A DNA stretch of 64,000 nucleotides from Algoriphagus aestuarii (GTDB taxonomy: Bacteria > Bacteroidota > Bacteroidia > Cytophagales > Cyclobacteriaceae): the NCBI GenBank assembly GCA_017051695.1, contig JAFIDK010000001.1:930001-994000 (forward strand). Reading direction: 5' to 3'. This document shows positions 17,842-26,558 of the stretch, one piece after another. The position numbers were made by a program, and so were the translations under genes. The notes beneath the pieces were generated by a model. That model made no database searches, was not told the DNA's origin, and saw only the letters and a list, made by a program, of their open reading frames with translations. How positions within the stretch are numbered: the stretch's first letter is position 1; each line of letters begins with the position of its first letter.

Positions 17842-20283
17842 ATGAAGAAATTTTTTAAGAAGGTTGGCACTTGGATTAAAGGGAAATTAAACCTTATTAA
17901 ACCAGGTATTTTTGCCATAAAAGGAGCAGCTATTGGGCTTTTAATTCTGACTTTGATTGTCTTCCTGATTGAGGTAGTCGGAATGTCCATCAACTTTAAA
18001 GACTCTTGGCTTTTGGTTTTTGGACTTTTGATCTTGATCGCCGTGACCTTGGTTTCTTACCTCTCAGTAAAACTTATTAAACTGATTTTTTCAATTCCTC
18101 CTCTTTACAAACGGGTTTTGATTGCAAGTTTCATTCTCTTAACGCTCGTCCGATTTGGAGATGAGCGATTTATAATTTTTTTGATTTTGGTTTTTTCGCT
18201 TTTTGGAGCTGGGATAGCCATGTTTTGGAAAGGACATTTTAAAAGTCTTAGTAATCCAAAGAAAGTTGTTTCGATTTTAGGCTTTGGAATTGGTATCGCA
18301 GGAATTGGTTTTTTGATCTATTTTGGAAGTATTCGTGGATTAGAAATCGACGAACAGATTAATGCCGCCAAGCTTACCCAAGATAAAGTTTCAAAGATTG
18401 AAGCTCCTTCCCCTTCAGCCACTGGAAATTTCCAGATTACCACTTTTACCTATGGTTCAGGAAAGGATATTCGTCGGGAGGAATTTGCAGAAGGAGTTAC
18501 ATATCAGACCGAGTCTGTGGACGGAAGAGCCTTCATTGACAACTGGGAGAAATTCAGCGGTTGGTGGCGGGAAAAGTACTGGGGCTTTGATGAAAAAGAA
18601 TTACCACTCAATGCACGGGTATGGATGCCCGAAGGAACCGGGCCCTTTCCATTGGTTTTGGTTGTCCATGGGAACCATCCTATGCAGGATTTTTCAGATC
18701 CGGGATATGATTATCTCGGTGAGTTTTTGGCTTCCAAAGGAATGATTTTGGCCTCTGTGGATGAAAACTTTATCAATGGATCTTGGACAGATCTTTTTGG
18801 CCGATTAGAAAAAGAAAATGATGCTCGCGGTTGGTTGTTGCTTGAGCATTTGCGCGTTTGGGATGAATGGAATAAAAATGAATCCCATCCCCTTTTTGGA
18901 AAAGTCGATATGGATAAAATTGCGCTTATGGGCCATTCCCGAGGAGGCGAAGCAGTGGGCCATGCAGCCATGTTGAATGCGCTGGAATATTATCCGGATG
19001 ATGCTTCCGTCAAATTAGGGTATCATTTCAATATCAAAGGCATTGTGGCCATAGCGCCGGTGGATGGGCAATATAAACCTGGAGGTTCTGGGACAAAATT
19101 CGAAAATGTCAATTATCTCAGTCTTCATGGAGCGCAGGATGCAGACGTGACTTCTTTTGCTGGAGCGGCGCAATATGAGCGGATCAAGTTCACGGATAGC
19201 ACTTACCATTTCAAATCTTTAATTTATATCTCTGGAGCGAATCACGGCCAATTCAATACTTCTTGGGGCGATAACGACATTTTGGCGACTTTTAAAGGAG
19301 TTCTTAATCGTGAACAATTGATGCCGGCTTCCGAGCAAGAGGAAATAGCCAAGGTTTACATTGGAGCTTTCTTGGAAGCAAGCTTGAATAACAAGGAAGA
19401 ATACCTTCCCTTGTTTTTGGATCCAAGAAAAGGAAAGGATTGGCTACCTGAGTCTATTTATCTTAGTCAATTTGAAGATTCAAATACTAAAGTTTGGGCA
19501 AATTTTGATGAAGACTTTGAGCTTACAACCATAACCACTGGTGGTAAAGCCGATGCGGATAATTTAACCGTTTGGCGAGAAGCAGAGATTGATATGGAGT
19601 ATGGTAAAAAGGGAACTCGAGCCGTTTATTTAGGATGGAATTACGAAAAGCTAAATGAAGGAATCGATACCCTATGGAAAGACGGCGCAAAACCTTCTAT
19701 CCCAGATTCAGTTTTGGCAAGCTACACCATCACGCTGGATTCCATGAGTTTCAGACCGGACTCTACTTCTATTCTGACTTTTTCTTTGGCAGAATCTACA
19801 GAAAGTTCAGATCCAAAAAGTGGAGGAAAATGGAAAAATGAAAATGATTCCAATGAAGAAGAAGTGAATGAAGAAAAAGAAAATGAGGCTGAGATTGGAG
19901 AAAGTAATGAAACTAAGGAAGATGATAAAAAGGATAATGATCAAGGAAAAATACCTGATCCACCATTAGACTTTAAAATAATTCTTGTCGATGAGTCAGG
20001 TGAAGAAATCAAGTTTCTTTTGTCAGATTTCTCTCATCTCCAGAGGCAGATAAAGTCGAGAGTTTTAAAAATTGACTTTTTGGATAACAAGGATCATTCT
20101 GAGAACATCTTTCAAACTTATATTTTTGATTTAGAGCAATTACGATCGGGCAACCCGAATTTTTCTCCAAGCTTATTAAAGGAAATAAAGTTTGAGTTTG
20201 ATCAAAACGAAAGCGGGGTAGTCATCATGGATCAGCTCGGGATAACAAAAAATAAATTTGGAAAAGCTTTAAATCATCTCTAA
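17842..20283 (+). CDS. Membrane-anchored alpha/beta hydrolase with acidic C-terminal linker, uncharacterised
   Basis: This 813-residue protein has an N-terminal third (about 1-165) with five hydrophobic segments. The central domain is an alpha/beta hydrolase of dienelactone hydrolase or PET-hydrolase type. Its elements are VVHGNHP for the oxyanion hole, GHSRGGEA with nucleophile Ser366, Asp433 in HGAQDADV, and His468 in GANHGQF. The order and spacing fit a catalytic triad. From about residue 655 a strongly acidic, low-complexity stretch of Glu, Asp, Asn and Lys leads to a predicted beta domain of about 120 residues. I do not recognise the whole architecture. It follows the serine hydrolase gene by 17 bases. 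Esterase or lipase activity at the outer face of the inner membrane is a guess. Confidence 0.7.
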   Translation: MKKFFKKVGTWIKGKLNLIKPGIFAIKGAAIGLLILTLIVFLIEVVGMSINFKDSWLLVFGLLILIAVTLVSYLSVKLIKLIFSIPPLYKRVLIASFILLTLVRFGDERFIIFLILVFSLFGAGIAMFWKGHFKSLSNPKKVVSILGFGIGIAGIGFLIYFGSIRGLEIDEQINAAKLTQDKVSKIEAPSPSATGNFQITTFTYGSGKDIRREEFAEGVTYQTESVDGRAFIDNWEKFSGWWREKYWGFDEKELPLNARVWMPEGTGPFPLVLVVHGNHPMQDFSDPGYDYLGEFLASKGMILASVDENFINGSWTDLFGRLEKENDARGWLLLEHLRVWDEWNKNESHPLFGKVDMDKIALMGHSRGGEAVGHAAMLNALEYYPDDASVKLGYHFNIKGIVAIAPVDGQYKPGGSGTKFENVNYLSLHGAQDADVTSFAGAAQYERIKFTDSTYHFKSLIYISGANHGQFNTSWGDNDILATFKGVLNREQLMPASEQEEIAKVYIGAFLEASLNNKEEYLPLFLDPRKGKDWLPESIYLSQFEDSNTKVWANFDEDFELTTITTGGKADADNLTVWREAEIDMEYGKKGTRAVYLGWNYEKLNEGIDTLWKDGAKPSIPDSVLASYTITLDSMSFRPDSTSILTFSLAESTESSDPKSGGKWKNENDSNEEEVNEEKENEAEIGESNETKEDDKKDNDQGKIPDPPLDFKIILVDESGEEIKFLLSDFSHLQRQIKSRVLKIDFLDNKDHSENIFQTYIFDLEQLRSGNPNFSPSLLKEIKFEFDQNESGVVIMDQLGITKNKFGKALNHL

Positions 20284-20354
20284 TTTTTTATACAAAACCG
20301 GCATTTATCCCATTAATATACCGCATACCTTAAATTTCTTGGTAAAAGACAATC

Positions 20355-20377
20355 TATTTTGTCAATTTGACAAAATA
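20355..20377. promoter_or_regulatory. 23-bp perfect palindrome, candidate operator
   Basis: TATTTTGTCAA and TTGACAAAATA flank a single central T, giving an 11-bp perfect inverted repeat. It sits 49 bases before the ATG of the following PQQ/cytochrome gene. Perfect dyads of this size in a promoter region usually bind a dimeric regulator. It does not match the classic CRP (TGTGA) or FNR (TTGAT) half-sites. No second copy was noticed in the window. Confidence 0.5.
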
Positions 20378-20426
20378 TAGAAAACAGTGCATCCTAGTTT
20401 TCTGCAAAACCAAAACCTAATGATTT

Positions 20427-23240
20427 ATGACCCACTTGGTGAATAATTACTCAAGGACCCTTTCCTTGCTTATCCTTCTGATTTTGATCGGTATTAGTTC
20501 CTGTCAAAAATCAGAGCCATTTGATGATCCGAACATCAAGCCTGATGAAAACCGCTTTACAAAAGTTGTATTAACTGAAGGCATGGACGAACCCATGGAA
20601 CTGACTTTCCTTCCTGGAAAGAGAGTCTTGATCGTGGAAAGAAAAGGTGGAGTCAAAATCCTCAATGAAAATACGGGGGAGATGACCTTGATCGCCACGA
20701 TCCCTGTCAATACGAAATACACCAACAAAGAAGGCGTTGTTAGAGAGGCGGAAGAGGGTTTAATGGGGGTTATTGCGCACCCAGATTTTGAAAAGAATCA
20801 TTGGATCTACTTGTATTATGCAGACCCTGTAGATACACAGCACGTATTGGCTCGGTATGAGTTGGATGGAAATACATTGAAAGAAGAAACCAAAAAGATT
20901 TTATTGGTAGTTCCAACTCAGCGGGAAGAATGTTGCCATACAGGTGGAGGAATGGTCTTTGACCAAGAAGGAAATCTTTACCTAACAGTAGGAAATAACA
21001 CTGTAAATCCTCGAACAGGCTCATCTAACCTTGATGAAAGACCTGGCTTTGAAAGCTCAGATGATCAGAGAGCTCCTGGAAATACCAATGATCTGAGAGG
21101 AAAAATCCTGAGGATCCATCCGGAAGATGATGGAACTTATACTATACCAAAAGGAAACTTATTTCCTGAAGGAACGGAGAAGACCAGACCTGAAATATAT
21201 ACTATGGGGCATAGAAATCCTTGGAGGCCAACTTTAGATAGTAAAACAGGGTACTTGTATTGGGGGGAAGTTGGGCCTGATGCCTCTGTAGATAGTATTT
21301 GGGGTCCAAAAGGATATGATGAATTTAACCAGGCGAAAGGTCCTGGCTTTTTTGGATGGCCGTATTTCATTGCTAATAACAGACCGTACAACCGTCATGA
21401 TTTGGCTACTGATACTTATGGAGAGCCTTTTGATGTCAATAATCCAGTCAATGAATCTGTGAACAACACAGGACTAAGAGAACTTCCAACACCTGTAGTT
21501 CCTGCATTTATCTACTACCCTTATGGTGTTTCTGAAGAATTTCCACTGCTAGGATCTTCAGGAAGAAGTGCAACCGGAGGTCCTGTTTTCAGAAAAGCAG
21601 ATTTTCAGAAAGACGCACCTTACGTTTTTCCGGCGTATTATGATGGGAAGTGGTTGATTGTCGAATTTATGAGAGGTTGGATTATGTCTGTGACCATGGA
21701 TGAAAATGGAGACTACAAATCCATGGAGCGGTTTCTTCCAGAGCAAAATTTCAGCTCAGCGATAGACATGGACTTTGGTCCAGATGGAGCATTGTATGTG
21801 TTGGAATATGGAAGCGCTTGGTTTAGAGGAAATCCAAATTCGAGATTGGTTAAAATTGAATTTAATGCAGGAAACAGAAAACCGAATGTAACAGTAGCTG
21901 CTGACAAATTAGCGGGGGAAGTGCCATTTACAAGCAATCTGACAGCAGCTGGAACGGATGATTTTGATACTTATGACCAAGGGAAATTAACATTCAATTG
22001 GGCAATCACTTCAGATAACGGTATTACTGTGGATCTGCAGGGTGAAAGCGTTTCCCATACATTTGAAACACCAGGACAGTATAAAGCTACTTTGACTGTG
22101 ACTGATACCAAAGGAGAGACCAATTCCGCAAGTTTGGAATTAGTAGCTGGAAATGAAAGACCAGAGGTTTCGATCGATTTGATGGGTAAAAACAGAACCT
22201 TCTACTTTGGTGATAAGACGCTGGATTACAAAATTCTAGTTTCTGATAAGGAAGATGGAAGCACTGCTGACGGAAGTATCAAAAGTGAGGAAGTGGCTGT
22301 GACTTTTGATTATGTCCCTGCGGGATTTGATCCGATCGAAATGGCCTCCAAACAAAGTGGAGCGGAATCCATGGCTGTGTTGAATATTGGAAGAAATCTG
22401 ATTGAAGCGAGCGACTGTAAATCCTGTCACCAATATGATTCCACGTCGATTGGTCCTAGCTATACGGCAGTCGCTCAGAAGTATCCTAACACTCCTGAAA
22501 ATGTCAAAATGCTGATAGGAAAAGTCATCAATGGCGGAAGTGGCGTATGGGGAGATCATGCGATGAGTGCCCATCCACAGCTATCAGAAGCCGATGCTAA
22601 GCGAATGATAGATTATATTTTCTCGATGAATGAGGTAAAGCCCACCGTAAGCACCTTACCGCTGGAAGGAAAAATAAGTCCTGAAGTTCCTGATGGAGAT
22701 GATGGCCAAGGTGGCTATTTGTTAAGGGCCTATTATTCTGACAAAGGAGCATCCGCGGTTTCTTCACTTTCTGGGCTGGATTTTGTCGCATTGAGAAATC
22801 CTTTTATAGACCCTCAGCTTTCTGAAGTAAGAAAAGGTGTACAGCTTTTGACCACCCCAAGTATTAACTTCTTCATGGTCGGGGATCAATCTTACATTGG
22901 TTTCAAAGACATCGACATGACCGGAGTCAAGGAGATCATGCTTTATTTAGGGATTAGTGCTCGGAATAATGCGAAAGGAGCTTCAGTAGAAATCAGAATT
23001 GACTCTCCAACTGGAAAAGTAATCGGTGAAACAGAAAAAGTAACCGAAGCACCAAATGGAGGATTCAGACCACCTGCCGGAATGTCCCGAACAGAGTGGA
23101 TGAGGCAAAATTCAGCAAAACCTTCAGCGAAGCTTTCTGAAGTGAGCGGAAGACATGATATTTATTTTATATTTAAAAATTCTGATGCGAAATCAGAAGA
23201 AATTCTGGCATCGATCAACGAGATTGAGTTTAAAAACTAA
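20427..23240 (+). CDS. Lipoprotein: PQQ-type sugar dehydrogenase, PKD, cytochrome c and C-terminal beta-sandwich
   Basis: This 937-residue protein has lipobox ISSC at the N-terminus. A glucose/sorbosone dehydrogenase-type propeller spans about 40-485, with EEGLMGVIAHPDF, ECCHTGGGMVFDQEGNLYL, YTMGHRNPWRP and FFGWPYFI. A PKD domain follows at about 490-580, then a spacer. A cytochrome c domain has CKSCH at 664-668, and the final domain of about 190 residues resembles the CBM6-like module that often ends such proteins. The enzyme is expected to oxidise a sugar-type substrate outside the cytoplasm and pass electrons to the fused heme. Substrate unknown. A palindromic candidate operator lies upstream and a strong terminator downstream. 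Confidence 0.85.
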   Translation: MTHLVNNYSRTLSLLILLILIGISSCQKSEPFDDPNIKPDENRFTKVVLTEGMDEPMELTFLPGKRVLIVERKGGVKILNENTGEMTLIATIPVNTKYTNKEGVVREAEEGLMGVIAHPDFEKNHWIYLYYADPVDTQHVLARYELDGNTLKEETKKILLVVPTQREECCHTGGGMVFDQEGNLYLTVGNNTVNPRTGSSNLDERPGFESSDDQRAPGNTNDLRGKILRIHPEDDGTYTIPKGNLFPEGTEKTRPEIYTMGHRNPWRPTLDSKTGYLYWGEVGPDASVDSIWGPKGYDEFNQAKGPGFFGWPYFIANNRPYNRHDLATDTYGEPFDVNNPVNESVNNTGLRELPTPVVPAFIYYPYGVSEEFPLLGSSGRSATGGPVFRKADFQKDAPYVFPAYYDGKWLIVEFMRGWIMSVTMDENGDYKSMERFLPEQNFSSAIDMDFGPDGALYVLEYGSAWFRGNPNSRLVKIEFNAGNRKPNVTVAADKLAGEVPFTSNLTAAGTDDFDTYDQGKLTFNWAITSDNGITVDLQGESVSHTFETPGQYKATLTVTDTKGETNSASLELVAGNERPEVSIDLMGKNRTFYFGDKTLDYKILVSDKEDGSTADGSIKSEEVAVTFDYVPAGFDPIEMASKQSGAESMAVLNIGRNLIEASDCKSCHQYDSTSIGPSYTAVAQKYPNTPENVKMLIGKVINGGSGVWGDHAMSAHPQLSEADAKRMIDYIFSMNEVKPTVSTLPLEGKISPEVPDGDDGQGGYLLRAYYSDKGASAVSSLSGLDFVALRNPFIDPQLSEVRKGVQLLTTPSINFFMVGDQSYIGFKDIDMTGVKEIMLYLGISARNNAKGASVEIRIDSPTGKVIGETEKVTEAPNGGFRPPAGMSRTEWMRQNSAKPSAKLSEVSGRHDIYFIFKNSDAKSEEILASINEIEFKN

Positions 23241-23316
23241 CGCAAAAGTTTGCAATCAGGTCCTTGAGTGCTTCAACAGATTGTCGAAAAATTGAGGATT
23301 AAAGATACAAACCCGG

Positions 23317-23363
23317 AATAGCCAAGCCCTGGACCGAAAGGTTCAGGGCTTTTTTTGGCTATT
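23317..23363. terminator. Nested hairpin terminator between convergent genes
   Basis: An inner 11-bp stem (AGCCCTGGACC / GGTTCAGGGCT, one G-U) closed by a GAAA tetraloop is followed by six T. An outer 7-bp stem (AATAGCC / GGCTATT) encloses it. It serves the plus-strand PQQ/cytochrome gene. The outer pairing and overlap with the 3' end of the minus-strand AsmA gene suggest it may also affect that transcript. Confidence 0.85.
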
Positions 23364-26300
23364 AGTTTTCTTTGATTTTCGTAGTATCCGGTTTGGTTTC
23401 TTTCGGAGTCGAAAGGAAGCCCTTTAATAATTTCTTGGCCTCCTCTACTGCTTTGTCTTTTGTAGCATTGGTTTGGCTTTCCAATACTTTTTTGACACTA
23501 TCCTGTACGACTTCTGCTTTGAGTTTCATCTCTTTTTTGATGCTATCCTGGGCAGCATTGAATTGTTCTGTGGCTTTTGCCTGAAGCGCCTGAGACTCTC
23601 CGCTCACTCTGGCTTTTAGAGCATTTGCCAAAAGGGTTTCAATACTATTTCCTCCGGCCAAAGCGATCTTTGGAGAATTATAAGTACCTGATAAATTAAG
23701 CGCCAATGGGATTGTTGTGTTTTCATCGACTTGATTCCCGGTAATAGTAGCAAGAAGGGAATTTGCCTGAGCACCGAATTTACCCGCAGGGATCTGCATG
23801 TTGACCAGATAATTGATCGAGCCATCAAACCCGGCAGAGCCTTGGACATTTGCTTGGTAATCCCAAAGTTTCACATCAAAGGGCTTTACATCCATCACGC
23901 CGTTTTCGATCGAAATCGGGATATTGATGTTTTTGAGCGAAAGGGTATTGGCATCTTTTAGTTTAGTAAGGGTAGTGATGCTTTCCAGGATTTTGCTGTC
24001 TCTCAACGCAGTTTCAGCTATTTTTAACAATCCATTCCCATCTAAACTTGCCAAGAGCGGCATCATATCCTGACCGAGATTACCTGAGAAACTCAAGGTA
24101 GAATTGAATTTTCCGGTTAGATTTTGGGCTATTGGTGCAAAAGCTTTGACAGTATTAAAGGTTTTGAATGCCTCAGCTATGCTCAAGTCCGCGATATTCA
24201 GATCAAAATTAAATTTCGGAGCTGAAATATCCCTCGGATCATAGCTTCCTTGGATTCCTATGCTACCACCCAGAGTCTTCATCGAAGCATCATTAAAACT
24301 CAAAACCCCATTTCTCAAAGTCATATTTCCTTTCACTTCCTTCAGGTTCATGTTATCATAGATGACTTCGTTTGCAGCTACTGACATGGTGAAATCGATG
24401 TTTTCAGGAAGTTCTATCACAGTCATTTCTGAACTGGACGTATCGGTAGAAGCATCTTCCGACATCCATTCATTGACATTGAACTTGGTACTATTCAGAA
24501 CCAATTGGCCTTTGAGAGTTCCGTTTTCTCCTAAGAAATAGTCCATGTAATTGGTCAGAGTTCCTTTAGCCTGTACAGGACTTTCACCCAGTTTGGAATC
24601 AAATTGTGTCAAATTGATGCTTGTAGGACTGAATTCAGCAATGGCTCTTGAAATTTCTACTCCTTGAGGCACATCGGTGGAGGTGTATTTAAAGTTGTCC
24701 ACTTCCATTTTGCCTTTAGTTTCCAACTGCTGGTATTTGCCGGCTTCCACAGCAGCATAAGACCCTTTGGTTAAAATATCTGCCTGAATTCTTCCCTCCA
24801 TCACCATGTCTTCCATTGGGAAAATGGCCAGAATTTTTTTCAGGTCTACTCCTCCTTTGATTTCACCGTCCCAGTTGAGATTTTCAAAATCAGAGATTTT
24901 CATCAATCCCTGGATTTTCTCATCCTCCAGCTCAAAACCAAACTGACTTAAATTGACCATGAAATCATTCATTTTTCCGGACTTGTTCTCAATCAGTGCC
25001 TGGACGTTAATATTTTCTATCGGGGCGGGGTATTCTGTGCTTTTCGCATATCCATTTGCCAGGATCATTTTCGCATCGATAGCAGGAATGATACCTGCTA
25101 CTGAATCGTACCTTCCCTTAGCGCTGGCATTAACATCTAGGTTTCCTTTTAAAGCCATGCCTTCAATAGGAAAAATTGAAGTAAGCTCTTCCAGGTTCAG
25201 TTTGCCATTCAGGGACGCATCGATCGTGTAACTGATCAGATCAGAAAGCATGAATCTTCCTGAAATAGGATTGTCCCCAAAGGCCAGGTTAAAGGCAGGA
25301 ATAGAAATAGAGGTATTGTCTAAATTGTCTGTTTCGTTTTTTACTTGCATGTCGAGATTGACATTTTTTACTGGCCTGGGAAGGTCAGGATATTGAAACA
25401 TGCCCTCTTTGATGCTTAAGCCAATATCAAAACTTGGAATTTTGGTCTCGTTATAGATTCCTTGGATTTTGCCTTGGAAGTCCATCGTTCCCGAAGTCTC
25501 GAGATCAGAAAAGCTTTCTGAATAAATACCAGGTACCAAAGAAAGGATGCTTTTGAACTCATTGTTTTTGCCAGTAAAGGCCAAATCCATTTCTATGTCA
25601 TCTCCTGGCATGGCGAGGTATCCTGAAAGACCAAAAAGGAAATCATTCAGCCTGAAATCACCTTCACCAAAGGTAAATTTCATATTGGCCATATCGATGT
25701 TTAGAAGTGTTTCTCCGGAAAACGTTTTATTGCTGAGATAACTGGTGCCTTCGTAGGTGATGTCAGCGATTAATGCTTCTAATTCGATAGGTAGTTCATA
25801 GACATCTGCTGTAAATTCCCCGTTTCCTCTTGCATCGATTCCACCCAAAGCCATAAAGTAATCCAATTGACGATCATCATAAACAAGATTTAAATCATTG
25901 ATCTCGATTAGCTCTACTCCAATTCGCATATTGCTTTCTTCAGAAGCAGTAGTATCCTCTGAAGGATAAGTGATATCGTAATTGGCAGTACCGTCTTTTA
26001 GAACTTTGATATAAAGACTTCCACCATTGAGGTGAACCCCCGTCAATGTTGGATAATCATCAAAAAGTATCGATTTCAGATTAAAATCGATCTGAAGTTC
26101 ATCCAGACTCGCCAAAGTATCAGTCTGAAAAGGAGCGTTTCCTACGATACTGAAATCTTTCACAGAAGCTGAGATGTCCGGAAAATTCCTGAAAATGCTT
26201 AAACTGATATTATTTAGATCGTAAAGAACCTGAGCATTCACAGATTGGGCAATTTCCTGGTCAATCCGGGCAGCTATTTTATCCTTGAATAAAAAAGGAA

Positions 26301-26364
26301 TGGATGCAGCTGCGGCAATCAGAAAGAGAAATATACCGGAAAGTATTAAGAGTGTTTTTTTCAT
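23362..26364 (-). CDS. AsmA-family protein, envelope lipid transport or outer-membrane assembly role
   Basis: This 1000-residue protein has a single N-terminal membrane anchor (LLILSGIFLFLIAAAASIPF). The AsmA N-terminal pattern follows: FPDISASVKDFSIVGNAPF, then LASLDELQIDFNLKSIL. Repeated beta strands fill most of the length, and the AsmA-like C-terminal domain (GNGLLKIAETALRDSKIL and MDVKPFDVKLWDYQANVQG) lies near residues 775-860. A Lys/Glu-rich coiled tail of about 70 residues ends the protein. AsmA-like proteins form groove-shaped bridges that carry lipids between membranes. The gene stands alone between two terminators, so context adds little. Confidence 0.88.
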   Translation of the reverse strand: MKKTLLILSGIFLFLIAAAASIPFLFKDKIAARIDQEIAQSVNAQVLYDLNNISLSIFRNFPDISASVKDFSIVGNAPFQTDTLASLDELQIDFNLKSILFDDYPTLTGVHLNGGSLYIKVLKDGTANYDITYPSEDTTASEESNMRIGVELIEINDLNLVYDDRQLDYFMALGGIDARGNGEFTADVYELPIELEALIADITYEGTSYLSNKTFSGETLLNIDMANMKFTFGEGDFRLNDFLFGLSGYLAMPGDDIEMDLAFTGKNNEFKSILSLVPGIYSESFSDLETSGTMDFQGKIQGIYNETKIPSFDIGLSIKEGMFQYPDLPRPVKNVNLDMQVKNETDNLDNTSISIPAFNLAFGDNPISGRFMLSDLISYTIDASLNGKLNLEELTSIFPIEGMALKGNLDVNASAKGRYDSVAGIIPAIDAKMILANGYAKSTEYPAPIENINVQALIENKSGKMNDFMVNLSQFGFELEDEKIQGLMKISDFENLNWDGEIKGGVDLKKILAIFPMEDMVMEGRIQADILTKGSYAAVEAGKYQQLETKGKMEVDNFKYTSTDVPQGVEISRAIAEFSPTSINLTQFDSKLGESPVQAKGTLTNYMDYFLGENGTLKGQLVLNSTKFNVNEWMSEDASTDTSSSEMTVIELPENIDFTMSVAANEVIYDNMNLKEVKGNMTLRNGVLSFNDASMKTLGGSIGIQGSYDPRDISAPKFNFDLNIADLSIAEAFKTFNTVKAFAPIAQNLTGKFNSTLSFSGNLGQDMMPLLASLDGNGLLKIAETALRDSKILESITTLTKLKDANTLSLKNINIPISIENGVMDVKPFDVKLWDYQANVQGSAGFDGSINYLVNMQIPAGKFGAQANSLLATITGNQVDENTTIPLALNLSGTYNSPKIALAGGNSIETLLANALKARVSGESQALQAKATEQFNAAQDSIKKEMKLKAEVVQDSVKKVLESQTNATKDKAVEEAKKLLKGFLSTPKETKPDTTKIKEN

Positions 26365-26507
26365 AATCCTTAATCAATAGGCTTTAAAGCTGTTTTTGTC
26401 AAAACAGAAGGTTTTGGATGACCCCTTATAAACGCAGAAGTTGTCCGTAAGGCCTTAATATATAACAAGTTTTAAGCCGAGAGGAAGTAAAATTTTGAGA
26501 GTATCAA

Positions 26508-26540
26508 ACAAAAAGGCCTTAATAGTATGATTAAGACCTT
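26508..26540 (-). terminator. Terminator of the dGTPase-type gene
   Basis: Read on the minus strand, AAGGTCTTAAT pairs with ATTAAGGCCTT (one G-U) around a six-base loop and is followed by four to five T. It lies 19 bases beyond the stop of the dGTPase-like gene. Confidence 0.75.
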
Positions 26541-26558
26541 GTAGCGAGTAGCTTTTGA

